Shown: positions 47,232 through 57,400, counted from the first letter of the stretch. The stretch is 64,000 nt of DNA from Halomonas sp. CUBES01 (GCF_020991005.1 NZ_JAJLLW010000011.1:1-64000); one strand, 5' to 3'. Notes: a model not told the origin generated them from the letters alone. Translations and numbers: made by a program.

Positions 47232-49835
47232 CTAGGCTTCCTGGGCTACCGGAATCACGTTTGAGGCGATCTTTTGATACTCCTCAATTTCGTGGAAATT
47301 CATGTAACGATATATCTCGCTGGCCATGGCGTCAAATTCGCTCATGTAACGGCGATATTCGTCGACCGTTGGCAGACGGCCTTCAACGGCGGCGACGGCC
47401 GCAAGCTCTGCGGACGCGAGGTACACGTTCGCACCGTCACCCAGGCGGTTGGGGAAGTTCCGCGTCGAGGTCGAAACGACGGTGCTCTTGGCCGCGACGC
47501 GTGCCTGGTTGCCCATGCACAGTGAGCAGCCGGGCATTTCCATGCGTGCGCCGGCACGGCCGTAGATGCCGTAGTAGCCCTCTTCGGTCAGCTGGTGCTG
47601 ATCCATCTTGGTTGGCGGTGCCAGCCATAGACGGGTCTTAAGGCTGCCGGCGGGCTGTTTTTCAAGCAGTTTGCCGGCGGCACGGAAGTGGCCGATGTTG
47701 GTCATGCACGAGCCGATGAAGACTTCATCGATCTTTTCGCCGGCCACGTCGGAAAGCAGGCGTGCGTCATCGGGATCGTTGGGCGCGCAGAGTACCGGTT
47801 CCTTGATTTCATCAAGGTCGATCTCGATCACTTCGGCGTACTCGGCATCGCTGTCGGCGCGCATCAGTTTCGGATCGGCCAGCCATGCTTCCATGCCTTC
47901 GATGCGGCGGCTGATGGTGCGCTCGTCGCCGTAGCCGTTGGCCATCATCCACTTGAGCAGGGTGATGTTGGACTTGAGGTATTCGGTGACGCTTTCGTCG
48001 GAAAGCGTGATGGTGCAGCCTGCCGCCGAGCGCTCGGCGGAGGCGTCGGAAAGCTCGAAAGCCTGTTCCACGGTCAGGTCTTCAAGGCCTTCGATTTCCA
48101 GCACGCGGCCCGAGAAGGCATTCTTCTTGCCGGATTTCTCAACGGTAAGCAGGCCCTGCTTGATGGCATACAGCGGAATAGCGTGCACCAGGTCGCGCAG
48201 CGTGACGCCCGGCTGGCGTTTGCCCTTGAAGCGCACCAGGACGGATTCCGGCATGTCGAGGGGCATGACACCCGTTGCGGCGGCGAAAGCCACCAGGCCT
48301 GAGCCGGCCGGGAAGGAAATGCCCAGCGGGAAGCGGGTATGCGAATCACCGCCGGTGCCGACCGTGTCAGGCAGCAACATGCGGTTGAGCCAGCTATGAA
48401 TGATGCCGTCGCCCGGGCGCAGCGAAACGCCGCCACGGTTCATGATGAAGTCAGGCAGGGTGTGGTGCGTGTCCACATCCACCGGCTTCGGGTAAGCGGC
48501 GGTGTGGCAGAATGACTGCATCACCAGATCGGCCTGGAAGCCCAGGCACGCAAGGTCTTTCAGCTCGTCGCGGGTCATCGGCCCGGTGGTATCCTGGGAG
48601 CCCACGGTGGTCATCTTGGGCTCGCAGTACATGCCGGGGCGAACGCCGTCCATGCCGCAGGCCTTGCCGACCATCTTCTGCGCCAGGGTGAAGCCTTTGC
48701 CGGTGTCGTTGGGCTGCTCGGGCAGACGGAAGACGTCCGACGGCGCGAGGCCCAGTGATTCACGTGCCTTGCCCGTCAGGCCGCGGCCGATGATCAGCGG
48801 AATACGTCCGCCGGCACGCACTTCATCAAGAATGAGCTGGGTTTTCAGCTCGAACGTGGTGAGCACTTCGTCGGTGCCGTGCTTGCAGACCTTGCCGGCA
48901 TAAGGGTAAACGTCGATGACGTCGCCCATGGCCAGCTTTTCAACATCCATCTCGACCGGCAGGGCGCCGGAGTCTTCCATGGTGTTGAAGAAGATCGGGG
49001 CAATCTTGCTGCCGAAGCAGAAGCCACCGGCGCGCTTGTTGGGGACATAAGGCATATCATCGCCGAAGAACCACAGCACGGAGTTGGTGGCGGATTTGCG
49101 CGAAGAGCCAGTGCCCACAACGTCGCCCACGTAAGCCACTGGGAAGCCCTTGGCCTTGACCGCTTCGATTTGCTGGAGCGGGCCGGTCTTGCCCGGCTCT
49201 ACGGGCTCGATGCCTTCGCGCTCGTTCTTGAGCATGGCGTTGGCGTGTAGCGGAATGTCAGGACGCGACCAGGCGTCCGGCGCAGGCGACAGGTCGTCGG
49301 TATTGGTTTCGCCCGGTACCTTGAAGACCGTCAGCGTGATCTTTTCGTCAAGCGCTGGCTTGGAAAGGAACCACTCGGCGTCGGCCCAAGACTGGATCAC
49401 GTCCTTGGCGACGCTGTTGCCGGCTTTGGCGCGCTGTTCGACATCGTGGAAGGCATCGAACATCAGCAAAGTGTGCTTAAGTTGTTCGCCGACTTCCCGG
49501 GCCAGCTCGTCGTTGTCGAGCAGCTCAACCAGAGACACGATGTTATAACCACCCTGCATGGTGCCAAGCAGCTTGACGGCGTGCACTTTATCGATGAGGG
49601 GTGATGTGGCTTCGCCTTTGGCGATGGCGGTCAAGAAACCGGCTTTCACGTAAGCCGCTTCGTCAACACCGGGGGGAACACGATTGGTAATCAGGTCAAG
49701 AATGAATTCCTCTTCACCGGCCGGCGGGGTTTTCAGCAGCTCGATCAAGGCTGCGGTTTGCTCGGCGGTCAGGGGCTTGGCGGGTACGCCCTCTGCGGCG
49801 CGTTCCTCGACATGTTGGCGGTAAGCTTCAAGCAC
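47232..49835 (-). CDS. acnB: Aconitate hydratase B
   Basis: AcnB isomerises citrate and isocitrate in the TCA cycle. The 867-residue protein (865 in E. coli) starts [16 protein letters not shown] from GTG 49835, with GAGG 9 nt upstream, and has the AcnB-specific N-terminal HEAT-like domain followed by the swivel domain before the catalytic core. The [4Fe-4S] cysteines are in [22 protein letters not shown] and CSLCMGNQ. A longer in-frame opening upstream reads through the promoter region and is rejected. Confidence 0.96.
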   Translation of the reverse strand: MLEAYRQHVEERAAEGVPAKPLTAEQTAALIELLKTPPAGEEEFILDLITNRVPPGVDEAAYVKAGFLTAIAKGEATSPLIDKVHAVKLLGTMQGGYNIVSLVELLDNDELAREVGEQLKHTLLMFDAFHDVEQRAKAGNSVAKDVIQSWADAEWFLSKPALDEKITLTVFKVPGETNTDDLSPAPDAWSRPDIPLHANAMLKNEREGIEPVEPGKTGPLQQIEAVKAKGFPVAYVGDVVGTGSSRKSATNSVLWFFGDDMPYVPNKRAGGFCFGSKIAPIFFNTMEDSGALPVEMDVEKLAMGDVIDVYPYAGKVCKHGTDEVLTTFELKTQLILDEVRAGGRIPLIIGRGLTGKARESLGLAPSDVFRLPEQPNDTGKGFTLAQKMVGKACGMDGVRPGMYCEPKMTTVGSQDTTGPMTRDELKDLACLGFQADLVMQSFCHTAAYPKPVDVDTHHTLPDFIMNRGGVSLRPGDGIIHSWLNRMLLPDTVGTGGDSHTRFPLGISFPAGSGLVAFAAATGVMPLDMPESVLVRFKGKRQPGVTLRDLVHAIPLYAIKQGLLTVEKSGKKNAFSGRVLEIEGLEDLTVEQAFELSDASAERSAAGCTITLSDESVTEYLKSNITLLKWMMANGYGDERTISRRIEGMEAWLADPKLMRADSDAEYAEVIEIDLDEIKEPVLCAPNDPDDARLLSDVAGEKIDEVFIGSCMTNIGHFRAAGKLLEKQPAGSLKTRLWLAPPTKMDQHQLTEEGYYGIYGRAGARMEMPGCSLCMGNQARVAAKSTVVSTSTRNFPNRLGDGANVYLASAELAAVAAVEGRLPTVDEYRRYMSEFDAMASEIYRYMNFHEIEEYQKIASNVIPVAQEA

Positions 49836-50208
49836 GTTGGGGGCCCTCTCATCTGCTTTATAGGGTGGCGGCGGCGCACAGGCAATACACCGAAGTAGGC
49901 CGCCGGACACCGACATACGCTTGACAAACAGCGCTGGTTGGATGACGGAGATTCTACGTGAAACTGTCGACAATGTTAAGGCGAGTCGGAATTCAAGGCG
50001 TTGTACTTTGTGATGATAGGCGTCTATAAGGCCCAGGCTATCGACAGCGGAGGTGGAAAGTGTGATTCTCGTAACGCCGCGTTACGTCCAGGCGTGCTCG
50101 CCACCTTCGCACTACCTTGATGCCCCCTATAGCGCATAGCGCAATGTCGCATTACCCAAGGTGTCATAATGTTGTACAATAATGTCATAGATATTGAGTA
50201 ATGGTGTT
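49836..50208. promoter_or_regulatory. Divergent control region of acnB and miaE
   Basis: No gene is visible in these 373 bp. The acnB side has a good sigma70 promoter (listed separately). Near the middle is an inverted repeat CGTAACG-CCG-CGTTACG (50070-50086), a possible operator. The miaE side turns AT-rich from about 50160, as for a promoter, but no clear -35/-10 pair stands out. Confidence 0.5.
49951..49979 (-). promoter_or_regulatory. acnB: Sigma70 promoter of acnB
   Basis: Minus-strand TTAACA, a 17-bp spacer and TAGAAT give a promoter with one mismatch in each hexamer, placing the start near 49944 and a leader of about 109 nt. Confidence 0.65.
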
Positions 50209-50865
50209 ATGTCAATACAAGTAATCTCAGACGCAAAAGCCAATCATGGGCTCGGAGCAGACGATTTGCTGCCCGAAAGCCTGCACGACTTTCTGGCGTG
50301 TCCTACCCCGGATGCCTGGCGCGCCTGGGCACTGGAAAACCCCGAAACCCTGCTCATTGACCATGCCCAGTGTGAGAAGAAGGCGGCGTCCACGGCGATG
50401 AGCCTGTTATATCGCTACGTCGATCAGCCGCTCCTGCTGAGCAAGATGTCGCAGCTGGCCCGTGAAGAGCTGCTGCATTTTGAACAGGTGGTGACGCTGA
50501 TGGAACGGCGCGGGGTGGTATATCGGCACTTGACCGCCTCACGTTACGCAGAAGGGCTGCGTCGTCACGTCAGGCCCCAGGATCCAGAACGATTGATTGA
50601 CGTTTTGATTATCGGGGCGCTTATCGAGGCGCGAAGCTGCGAACGCTTTGCGTGTCTTATCCCGTACCTTGATGAGGAGTTGGCGAAGTTCTATCGCACT
50701 CTGGTCAAGTCAGAAGGGCGTCATTTCGAAGATTATCTCCTGCTTGCCCGACAGCAGACCGATGACTCGATCGACGAGCGAATCGCGTTTTTTGTCGATT
50801 GCGAAGCGGCATTAATCACTTCGCCGGATTCGGCTTTCCGTTTTCATAGCGGCGTGCCAGCGTAA
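50209..50865 (+). CDS. miaE: tRNA-(ms2io6A37) monooxygenase MiaE
   Basis: MiaE is a non-haem diiron enzyme that hydroxylates the isopentenyl group of ms2i6A37 in tRNAs reading U-starting codons. The 218-residue helical protein has the expected ligands in LIDHAQCEKKAAS, REELLHFEQV, ALIEARSCERF and SEGRHFEDY, a repeated E/E-x-x-H pattern. ATG 50209 is chosen; a TTG five codons earlier is possible, and both have weak ribosome-binding sites. It ends 30 bp before the large regulator gene. Confidence 0.92.
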   Translation: MSIQVISDAKANHGLGADDLLPESLHDFLACPTPDAWRAWALENPETLLIDHAQCEKKAASTAMSLLYRYVDQPLLLSKMSQLAREELLHFEQVVTLMERRGVVYRHLTASRYAEGLRRHVRPQDPERLIDVLIIGALIEARSCERFACLIPYLDEELAKFYRTLVKSEGRHFEDYLLLARQQTDDSIDERIAFFVDCEAALITSPDSAFRFHSGVPA

Positions 50866-50895
50866 TTCGCCGTTCGTCCAGACAGGATGTGTATC

Positions 50896-53800
50896 ATGCG
50901 CGATGCGAACCAGTACGACCAACTCACCCTGTTCGGCCACTTTGCCTTGTCTCAGGGCGATGATGTGCTGACGCACTTCAGTTATGACAAGGTGAAAGCG
51001 CTGCTTGTCTACTTGTTGCTGCATCGGCAGCCGGTCAATCGGGCCGCGCTGGCGGAGTTGCTGTGGCCGGATCAGGGACTGTCGTCGGGGCGCACCAACC
51101 TGCGCCACGCACTGCACTGCCTGCGCCAGTCGCTAGGTGACGATGCCGACCAGGTGCTTAACGTGTCGCGTCAGACCATTGCCTTTCAGCTCCCGGCCGA
51201 CTGGCAGGTCGACCTCCACGAGCTGCAGGCCCTGCTTGAAGGGCCCCGCGATCTGGAGACGCTGAATGCGGTGCTGACCTGTTATCAGGGCGATCTGATC
51301 GAAGAATTGCAGCTTGCCAACTGCAGCGAGTTTCAGCGTTGGCTGGTTCAGGTGCGTAACGAATGGCGCCAGCGGGTCATCCGCTTTGCCGAGCATGTGC
51401 TGGATAATCATCAGGACGTGCCTGATACCCTCCTAGAAACCCTGGTTAGCCGCTTTTCGGGCTACGGGCCTTTCCATGAGCGCCTGGTCAAACAGCTTGC
51501 CGAACAAAAGCAGATGGCCGCGGCCCACGAGCAATACAACAGCTATCTACAGCTGCTGGCCTTGTCGGGTCAGCAGCCGGAGCCGAGCTTTCTGCAGCTG
51601 GCAAGCTACTGGTCTGATGGTCACCACGACGCGCGCGCCATGTCGCCACAGGGCGCTTTTTCGCGGGCGCTGGCCACGGACAGCAAGCCGCTGCGGGAAG
51701 ACGAAATCGAGCTGCGTCAGCTGTCGGTCATGGCCATTCGTCTGCGGCTTCAGGGCGACTGGCAGGATCGCGCCGCGGCGCGCGACTGCCTCGCCCTCCA
51801 GCTCGAGCTGCTGCGCTGGCTTGAACAACAATGCCATCACCTGGGTGGCTTTTGGCTGCCCGGCGCCACCGGCGGGCTGGGGCTGGCCTGCTTTGGTACC
51901 CACGGTCCCGCGCATCAGTTGGCTGAGCTGGTTGCCCTCTACGAACACTGTCGTCAAACCTTGCCCCAGGAGTCAGCCAGGCACTGGAGCGGCGATGGCG
52001 ACCCTCCCCAGTTCGAGCTGGCCGCCGGGCTGCACAGCGGGCGGGTGGTTTATCTGCCTGAACGTCAGCTGGCGGATCCGCTGGGTCAGGTCACCCAAAC
52101 CTCGGTGGAGTTGATGAGTGCCGCCGAAGGCAGTGAGCTGGTCATTTCCCATGAGTCCAGCCAACACATGCCGCCGGCGCTGGATCTCCAGCCGCGCCTG
52201 GCCTCCCGCGTGGTGGCCAGCGACGGTCGCGTACGTCAGCGCGCGCTGGTGCTGGGGCAGAACGAAGGCGGTCGCGATGCCTTGCCGCCGAGCCTGGTGG
52301 GACGCGAGACCTCGCTGCGAACGCTGCGTGATGCACTCGCCCGTGCCGGTATCGGGTTGCGTCAGAGCGTGCTGGTGCGCGGCGCTTCGGGGATGGGCAA
52401 GTCAGCCTTGATGGTGGGCTTCCGCCAGCTTGAACTGACACGCGACGCCGCCATTTGCTGGCAGCCTACCACGCGGCTCTCGGTGCTGGAGCCCTATGGC
52501 GTCGCGCGTACCTTGCTGGCCTGGCACCTAGCGTGCACGCCCGATGTCGATGCGCTTCTTGGCCTGCAGGAAGAGCTGGCGTTCAATTCGCTGCGCGACG
52601 ATCAGCAGTGCCTGCTGGAAGAGGCGCTTGGCGTGCGCAGTGTGCAGGAGGTTTCGCAGCTTACCCAAAACGGGGAAGCGGTCGAGCTCGTCGTGATGCT
52701 GCTGCACCGCTTGATCGAGCGCAAGGCGACAACGCATACCCTGGTGCTGATGATCGATGACTTGCAGTGGCTCGACGAACCTTCGTTTAAAGTGCTCTCT
52801 GGCCTTCAGGCGCGGTTGCCGATCAACACTGCCTTCATGCTGGTGGCGAGCCACCATGGCCGCGAGCCGCTGCCACTGAAACTTCATTGGGATCAGCAGA
52901 TCACCCTTGGGCGGCTGGATGCGCTGCAGTCATCGCGATTGCTGTCCCAACTGTCGCGGCGCTACCGCATTCACCTGAGCCCGCGACTGCGTAACCAGAT
53001 CATCGAGCGCTGCGATGGCGTGCCACTGTATATGCAGGAAATCTGCCGTCGTCTGGACATGGATCGTCGTGAAGGGCGCAGTGTCCAATTCGACGAACTG
53101 CCCAAGGGGCTGCTTGGGTTGCTGGCCAGTCGCATCGACCAGCTGGAAAGCGACCGGGACATTGCCCATATCGCAGCGGTGCTGGGAAAGCGCTTCCGGC
53201 TTGATTTTCTCAGGGAGTGCAGCGGCTACGACAATGCGCGCCTCCAGCAGGCGCTGGATCACATGCGCCAGCTGGAAATTATCGAGCCGGTGGATACCGG
53301 TTCCGGCGAGATCGAGTTTCAGTTCAGCCATCAGCTGCTACAGGAGGCAGCCTACCTGTCCTGTCCGAGAGACGTGCGTGTCACCCGCCACCAGCAGGTG
53401 GTCAGCCTGATCGAAGAGCGATTCCCGATGTGGATCAGCCGCCATCCAGGGGATTTTGCGACCCACCTTCGGCGCAGCGGGCATTATGCGCGCGGCGCCC
53501 GCTATTTCGAGCTGGCTGCCAGGGAGGCGTTGAAGGTCAGCGCTAATCGTACCGCGCTGCGTATGGCCGACTTCGGGCTCGCCAGCCTGCGTCACGTCGA
53601 GCATCAGGCGGAGCGTGAAGTGAGTCTGCTGACCGTGCGCGGTCAGGCGGCGTTTGCCCTGGAAGGTCATGGTTCGCCGACAGCCCACGAGAGCTTTGTG
53701 CGCGCCCGAGAGCTGCTGCGCCAATCGGAAGTCAACCGGGACGACCCCGAAGACCTCGAGCAGATCTTCCTGGTCAAGTGGGGCCTGTGGGTAGGACGCA

Positions 53801-54792
53801 GTCAGCGTTATGCCCATGCTGACGCCTTTGCGCTTGCCTCGACCCTGGCGGATATCGCCGCGCGTCTCGAGGATCCACGCTATCAGCGACTTGCGGACTA
53901 CGCGCGGGCGCACTGTGAATACTGGGCGGGGCGTATCCAGCAGGCCAACGATCACCTGAACGAAATCGACCCGCTCAACGCCCCCATGATGATCGAGTGG
54001 CTGCCTTTCTCTGATCACCCGCAGGTGACGGCGGCCTGCTTCCAGGGCTGGGCCCTGTGTCTGCGCGGTGACTACCAGCGTGCCGAACGCCAGGTGTCCG
54101 CGGCGATTCGTCTGGCTGAAAAGCTTGGTCACCCAGGGACGCTGGCCATGGCGCTATTGTTTGCCGCCTCGCTTTACCGTCAGTTGGGCCATGTTCATCT
54201 GGCGGCGCGTCACGCGGAAAAGGCGGCCGCCATGACCGCCACGCCAGACCTGCAGCTTTGGCAGATTTCCGCCCAGGGTATTCTGGGGTGGCAGCGGGCG
54301 CTGGCGGGAGACCACGGTGGGCTCACCCAGCTGCGCGAGAGTCTTGATCAGATGGCTGAGCTCAATGGCCGGGATCGTTTTCAGCGCCCCGTGCTGTGGT
54401 ACTCCGACGCCTGCATTGCGCTGGGTGAGTTGAGCGAGGCAGAGGATTATCTGGATCAGTGCCTGCTGATTGCCAAGGAGCGAACGACGCTGTTTCTGCC
54501 GGAACTGGCCACCCAGCTGGCACGGGTACGCATCATGCTGGATCACCCGGCTCATGAAGTGCGCGCACTGGCCGAGATGGCGATTGCCCAGGCCCGTGAA
54601 CACGGCAACCGTCACCAGGAACTGGCCGCGCTGGAGCTATGGCTGACGCGTATTGCGCCGGACGACGCGCACGCCCGCGAAGCCTTCCATCACTTGCTTG
54701 GCGATGTCAGCCACAGCGACGCGCCGGTGCTGGTCCGCTGGGTAAGCCTGCTGGATCATCGCCTGGCTCATCCGGAGCGTCTCGAGAGCTAG
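50896..54792 (+). CDS. SARP-like regulator: wHTH-BTAD, degenerate cyclase-like, AAA ATPase, TPR
   Basis: The 1298-residue protein resembles multi-domain STAND regulators. Residues 5-100 form a SARP winged helix (LTLFGHFALSQG, RAALAELLWPDQGLSSGRTN), then a BTAD helical repeat (about 100-240). Residues 270-455 follow the class III nucleotidyl cyclase pattern, but the two metal aspartates are replaced: Arg282 in LRQLSVMAIRL and Gly326 in PGATGGLGLACFG; AAGLHSGRVV (376-385) remains. An AAA/NB-ARC ATPase follows with Walker A GASGMGKS (496-503) and Walker B LVLMIDDLQWLDE (616-628). The C-terminal 450 residues look like TPR repeats. It is probably an ATP-switched transcription regulator; signal and targets are unknown. 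AGGA 8 nt upstream favours 50896. Confidence 0.82.
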   Translation: MRDANQYDQLTLFGHFALSQGDDVLTHFSYDKVKALLVYLLLHRQPVNRAALAELLWPDQGLSSGRTNLRHALHCLRQSLGDDADQVLNVSRQTIAFQLPADWQVDLHELQALLEGPRDLETLNAVLTCYQGDLIEELQLANCSEFQRWLVQVRNEWRQRVIRFAEHVLDNHQDVPDTLLETLVSRFSGYGPFHERLVKQLAEQKQMAAAHEQYNSYLQLLALSGQQPEPSFLQLASYWSDGHHDARAMSPQGAFSRALATDSKPLREDEIELRQLSVMAIRLRLQGDWQDRAAARDCLALQLELLRWLEQQCHHLGGFWLPGATGGLGLACFGTHGPAHQLAELVALYEHCRQTLPQESARHWSGDGDPPQFELAAGLHSGRVVYLPERQLADPLGQVTQTSVELMSAAEGSELVISHESSQHMPPALDLQPRLASRVVASDGRVRQRALVLGQNEGGRDALPPSLVGRETSLRTLRDALARAGIGLRQSVLVRGASGMGKSALMVGFRQLELTRDAAICWQPTTRLSVLEPYGVARTLLAWHLACTPDVDALLGLQEELAFNSLRDDQQCLLEEALGVRSVQEVSQLTQNGEAVELVVMLLHRLIERKATTHTLVLMIDDLQWLDEPSFKVLSGLQARLPINTAFMLVASHHGREPLPLKLHWDQQITLGRLDALQSSRLLSQLSRRYRIHLSPRLRNQIIERCDGVPLYMQEICRRLDMDRREGRSVQFDELPKGLLGLLASRIDQLESDRDIAHIAAVLGKRFRLDFLRECSGYDNARLQQALDHMRQLEIIEPVDTGSGEIEFQFSHQLLQEAAYLSCPRDVRVTRHQQVVSLIEERFPMWISRHPGDFATHLRRSGHYARGARYFELAAREALKVSANRTALRMADFGLASLRHVEHQAEREVSLLTVRGQAAFALEGHGSPTAHESFVRARELLRQSEVNRDDPEDLEQIFLVKWGLWVGRSQRYAHADAFALASTLADIAARLEDPRYQRLADYARAHCEYWAGRIQQANDHLNEIDPLNAPMMIEWLPFSDHPQVTAACFQGWALCLRGDYQRAERQVSAAIRLAEKLGHPGTLAMALLFAASLYRQLGHVHLAARHAEKAAAMTATPDLQLWQISAQGILGWQRALAGDHGGLTQLRESLDQMAELNGRDRFQRPVLWYSDACIALGELSEAEDYLDQCLLIAKERTTLFLPELATQLARVRIMLDHPAHEVRALAEMAIAQAREHGNRHQELAALELWLTRIAPDDAHAREAFHHLLGDVSHSDAPVLVRWVSLLDHRLAHPERLES

Positions 54793-54801
54793 GCCAGGAT
54801 G

Positions 54802-55056
54802 TCAGGTATGCGCTTCCAGCCAGGTTAGCGTCACCAGGGCTTCTTCGCGCTGCCGTCCGCAAACGGCAGCGTCGAACTGGAAGCGCTCGCAGACCGCAGG
54901 GCGGGCAGGATCCCCGAACAGGCGACACAGGTTCTGTTCGTCCAGCTGTGCGCAGCGCACGCCCGCAGGTTTGCCATTCGGCATGCCCGGGATCGCTGAG
55001 CTGATGGAGGGCGCAATGCAGCAGGCCCCGCAGCCGGCGCGGCATTTATCGCTCAT
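54802..55056 (-). CDS. YkgJ family cysteine cluster protein
   Basis: The small 84-residue protein has the CxxxCxxCC-type cluster at its start (CRAGCGACC) and further cysteines in GVRCAQLD, NLCRLFG and AVCERF, which together probably bind a zinc ion or Fe-S cluster. The family's function is unknown. Start 55056 has GAGG 6 nt upstream and overlaps the end of queD by 11 bp, so it is the last gene of the queuosine operon. A second ATG five codons earlier is possible. Confidence 0.82.
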   Translation of the reverse strand: MSDKCRAGCGACCIAPSISSAIPGMPNGKPAGVRCAQLDEQNLCRLFGDPARPAVCERFQFDAAVCGRQREEALVTLTWLEAHT

Positions 55057-55885
55057 GGCCCGCCTCGGCAATGGCGCCTTTATTGAATCCCTCGAAAGCG
55101 TGCACCCGGGTCACGCTGCGCGTCTGCACGGCGATGCTTTCGGCCAGCCAGCGGGCAATATTCTCCACCGTGGTGGGTGTTGCCAGCACGGCGCAGCGAT
55201 CGCTCGGCAGCGTGATCGAGAACATGCCCTGGGCCGCCTGATAGCGGCAGGTGAGCCGCTTTGCATCCTGCTCGACGATATCGCCAGCCTCCACCAGATA
55301 GCGGTTGTCCAGCCATTCGGCCCAGTCATGCTCAAGCGTGAGCTGGCGCGTCTCGTGCTGCCAGATATGCAGCCGCGAGCGATGGCCGTGGGCAATCCGC
55401 TGGCAGTTGCCCGCATGGCGCTTCAGACCATGGCTATACCCGTAGACGGCCCCATCAATAGGCTCGTCGCTCAAGGTTAGCTGCACCCGCGAGACATTTT
55501 CCGGCCGCCTGGCAGTGAGGTCGTCACTCAGCGCGCGCGCTACCGCGTCGCGATCAATGATCGCCTCGGGCACCAGGGTGAAGGCTTCTCTCGGGCCCGT
55601 GACATGCATGGGGTAGGGCGAGGTGGTCTGCACGGACAGGCCTTCGGCGCATTCCGTCACGCTGACCCCCTCGGCCTTCATGGGCACCAGCAGCGTGTGA
55701 TCCAGGCCGGCATCCAGGTGGTGCTTGATCCACGGCTTGACGTCGCCAAAATCAAACAGCATGCCGTCTTCGCCGAGCTCGCCTTCGAGCAGTGCATCCA
55801 CCTGCCAGCTCACGCCCTTCAAGCCCGCTTCGGGGCACCATAGTGACGCATCGATATGCGTCAGTTGATTGACAAATAACGCCAT
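55046..55885 (-). CDS. queD: Two-domain 6-carboxytetrahydropterin synthase (QueD)
   Basis: QueD makes carboxytetrahydropterin, the first queuosine/preQ0-specific intermediate. At 279 residues it is over twice the usual 120 and looks like two tandem PTPS folds. The N half keeps DFGDVK (45-50) and LDHTLL with Asp62-His63, but lacks the HGH zinc ligands. The C half keeps SHGLKRHAGNCQRIAHGH (His152, Cys161, His166, His168), PTTVEN (237-242) and Glu265, but lacks the Asp-His pair. In standard enzymes these elements meet at subunit interfaces, so one fusion may build a composite site. Its ATG overlaps the queE stop (TGATG). Confidence 0.85.
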   Translation of the reverse strand: MALFVNQLTHIDASLWCPEAGLKGVSWQVDALLEGELGEDGMLFDFGDVKPWIKHHLDAGLDHTLLVPMKAEGVSVTECAEGLSVQTTSPYPMHVTGPREAFTLVPEAIIDRDAVARALSDDLTARRPENVSRVQLTLSDEPIDGAVYGYSHGLKRHAGNCQRIAHGHRSRLHIWQHETRQLTLEHDWAEWLDNRYLVEAGDIVEQDAKRLTCRYQAAQGMFSITLPSDRCAVLATPTTVENIARWLAESIAVQTRSVTRVHAFEGFNKGAIAEAGHER

Positions 55886-56529
55886 CAGTCAAAACCTGCG
55901 ATTTTGTGCGTTTGCAGCGACAAGCGCCACTGCGGGTGGGCTAAACAGTAGGCGGTAGTGCGTGACACCGTGTCGGTATCTTGATCTACCGGGGACAGGT
56001 CCATCGGCTGCAGGAAAAAGTGACCAAAGTCCAGATGGGCAAACGCCTCGGGGGGCGCTTCGACTTGAGGATAGACCAGCTTCAGCTCATCTCCCCGCTG
56101 AACCACCAGGGGATTGTTACCCTTGGGGCTGACGCACAGCCAGTCGATGCCTGCGGGTGGGCGGAGCGTGCCGTTGGTCTCGACCGCGACTTCAAACCCC
56201 AGGCTGTGCAGGTTGACGATCAACGCCGCGTCGAGCTGCAGCAGCGGCTCGCCTCCGGTGAACACCACGTAAGGGGTTGCGTTCCCGGCCTCGTTTGGCC
56301 ACATCGCCAGAATATGCTGGGCCAGGGCCTCTGGGGTGGCGAAACGGCCGCCGCCGTGACCGTCGGTGCCGATGAAATCGGTATCGCAGAACGTGCACCG
56401 GGCCGTGGCGCGATCCTGTTCGCGCCCGCTCCACAGATTGCACCCGCTGAAACGGCAGAACACACTGGCCCGCCCGGCCTGCGCGCCTTCACCCTGAAGG
56501 GTATAGAAGGCCTCTTTTACCTGATACAT
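55885..56529 (-). CDS. queE: 7-carboxy-7-deazaguanine synthase QueE
   Basis: QueE is a radical SAM enzyme that contracts carboxytetrahydropterin to CDG. The 214-residue protein starts [17 protein letters not shown] and has the QueE-specific long cluster motif C-x14-C-x2-C ([16 protein letters not shown] then TFCD), followed by [12 protein letters not shown] and VAVETNGT. The queC end overlaps its start by 13 bp and queD begins at its stop, so the three genes are tightly coupled. Confidence 0.95.
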   Translation of the reverse strand: MYQVKEAFYTLQGEGAQAGRASVFCRFSGCNLWSGREQDRATARCTFCDTDFIGTDGHGGGRFATPEALAQHILAMWPNEAGNATPYVVFTGGEPLLQLDAALIVNLHSLGFEVAVETNGTLRPPAGIDWLCVSPKGNNPLVVQRGDELKLVYPQVEAPPEAFAHLDFGHFFLQPMDLSPVDQDTDTVSRTTAYCLAHPQWRLSLQTHKIAGFD

Positions 56530-57227
56530 GCGTCTGCCTCCGTGTCGTCGGCATAGGCAAGCGGGTCGCTGACGCCATTCGCGGCAAAGGCGGCCAGACG
56601 CTCTCGACAGCTTCCGCAGCGACCGCAGGCGAGCTCGCCGCCCTCATAGCAGGTCCAAGTGTCGCGATAGTCGAGCCCCAGTGCCAGGCCTTCTGCGAGG
56701 ATCTCGGCCTTGCTGGCATGCAGGTAAGGGGCGTGGACGTCGATGGGCGAGAAATTGGCGATCCGGGCGACATGGCTCATGGCCTCGACGAAGGCGGGAC
56801 GGCAGTCGGGATAGAGGACGTGGTCGCCGCCATGAGCGCCGTAATCCACGCGGCTGGCACCAATGTTGACGGCATTCGCAATGGCCAGCGATAGCAGGAT
56901 CATATTGCGGTTGGGGACAACGGTGGCCGACAGGTTATCGCTGTCGTAGTCGCCGTGGGGCATGTCGTGGGCGGTGTTGGTCAACGCCGAGTTATCGATC
57001 AACGAATGGATCGAACGAATATCCACGACCTGGTGGGGAACGCCCAACTGCTGACAGACGTGGCGGGCGGTATCGAGCTCGCGGGCGTGGCGCTGACCAT
57101 AATGAAAGGACAGCGCATGGACGCGATAGCCTTCATTGATGGCGCGATGAAGCAGGGTAAACGAGTCCATGCCGCCGGAATAGATCACCACGGCGGTCGC
57201 CCCGGGCGGGGGTTGGGAAATTGACAT
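56517..57227 (-). CDS. queC: 7-cyano-7-deazaguanine synthase QueC
   Basis: QueC converts CDG to preQ0 with ATP and ammonia. The 236-residue protein shows the PP-loop [52 protein letters not shown], and the zinc site [18 protein letters not shown]. Start 57227 is by homology, with an AGAG-type site upstream. It heads the queC-queE-queD-ykgJ operon. No preQ1 riboswitch core is visible in the leader, although a GC-rich hairpin is present. Confidence 0.95.
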   Translation of the reverse strand: MSISQPPPGATAVVIYSGGMDSFTLLHRAINEGYRVHALSFHYGQRHARELDTARHVCQQLGVPHQVVDIRSIHSLIDNSALTNTAHDMPHGDYDSDNLSATVVPNRNMILLSLAIANAVNIGASRVDYGAHGGDHVLYPDCRPAFVEAMSHVARIANFSPIDVHAPYLHASKAEILAEGLALGLDYRDTWTCYEGGELACGRCGSCRERLAAFAANGVSDPLAYADDTEADACIR

Positions 57228-57284
57228 GATAGACACTCTTATGCCGGAGAATTTATTGATCGTAGCGTGATGCCAAGCGGCTAC

Positions 57285-57316
57285 TGCGTTCCGGGGTCCG
57301 GTCCGGAAGGGACGCA
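57285..57316 (-). other. GC-rich hairpin in the queC leader
   Basis: TGCGT/ACGCA enclosing TCCGG/CCGGA forms a bulged hairpin about 60 bp before queC. Two direct copies of CAATCGACG (57325-57333 and 57350-57358) lie just beyond it, towards the divergent gene. The function is unknown. Confidence 0.35.
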
Positions 57317-57400
57317 AGTGTACGCAATCGACGCCTTTATGGCTACACACAATCGACGTCGAAAGTGCTAGGCTAGGGGCCTAATTGAAGGGATGAATCT

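Noticed and set aside
49836..49973. 46-codon N-terminal extension of acnB
   Set aside because: It reads through the probable acnB promoter and leader, is Pro- and Ser-rich, and the GTG at 49835 gives the normal AcnB start with a good ribosome-binding site.
57228..57400. preQ1 riboswitch before queC
   Set aside because: No A-rich preQ1-I tail or preQ1-II/III core can be seen; only an ordinary GC hairpin is present.
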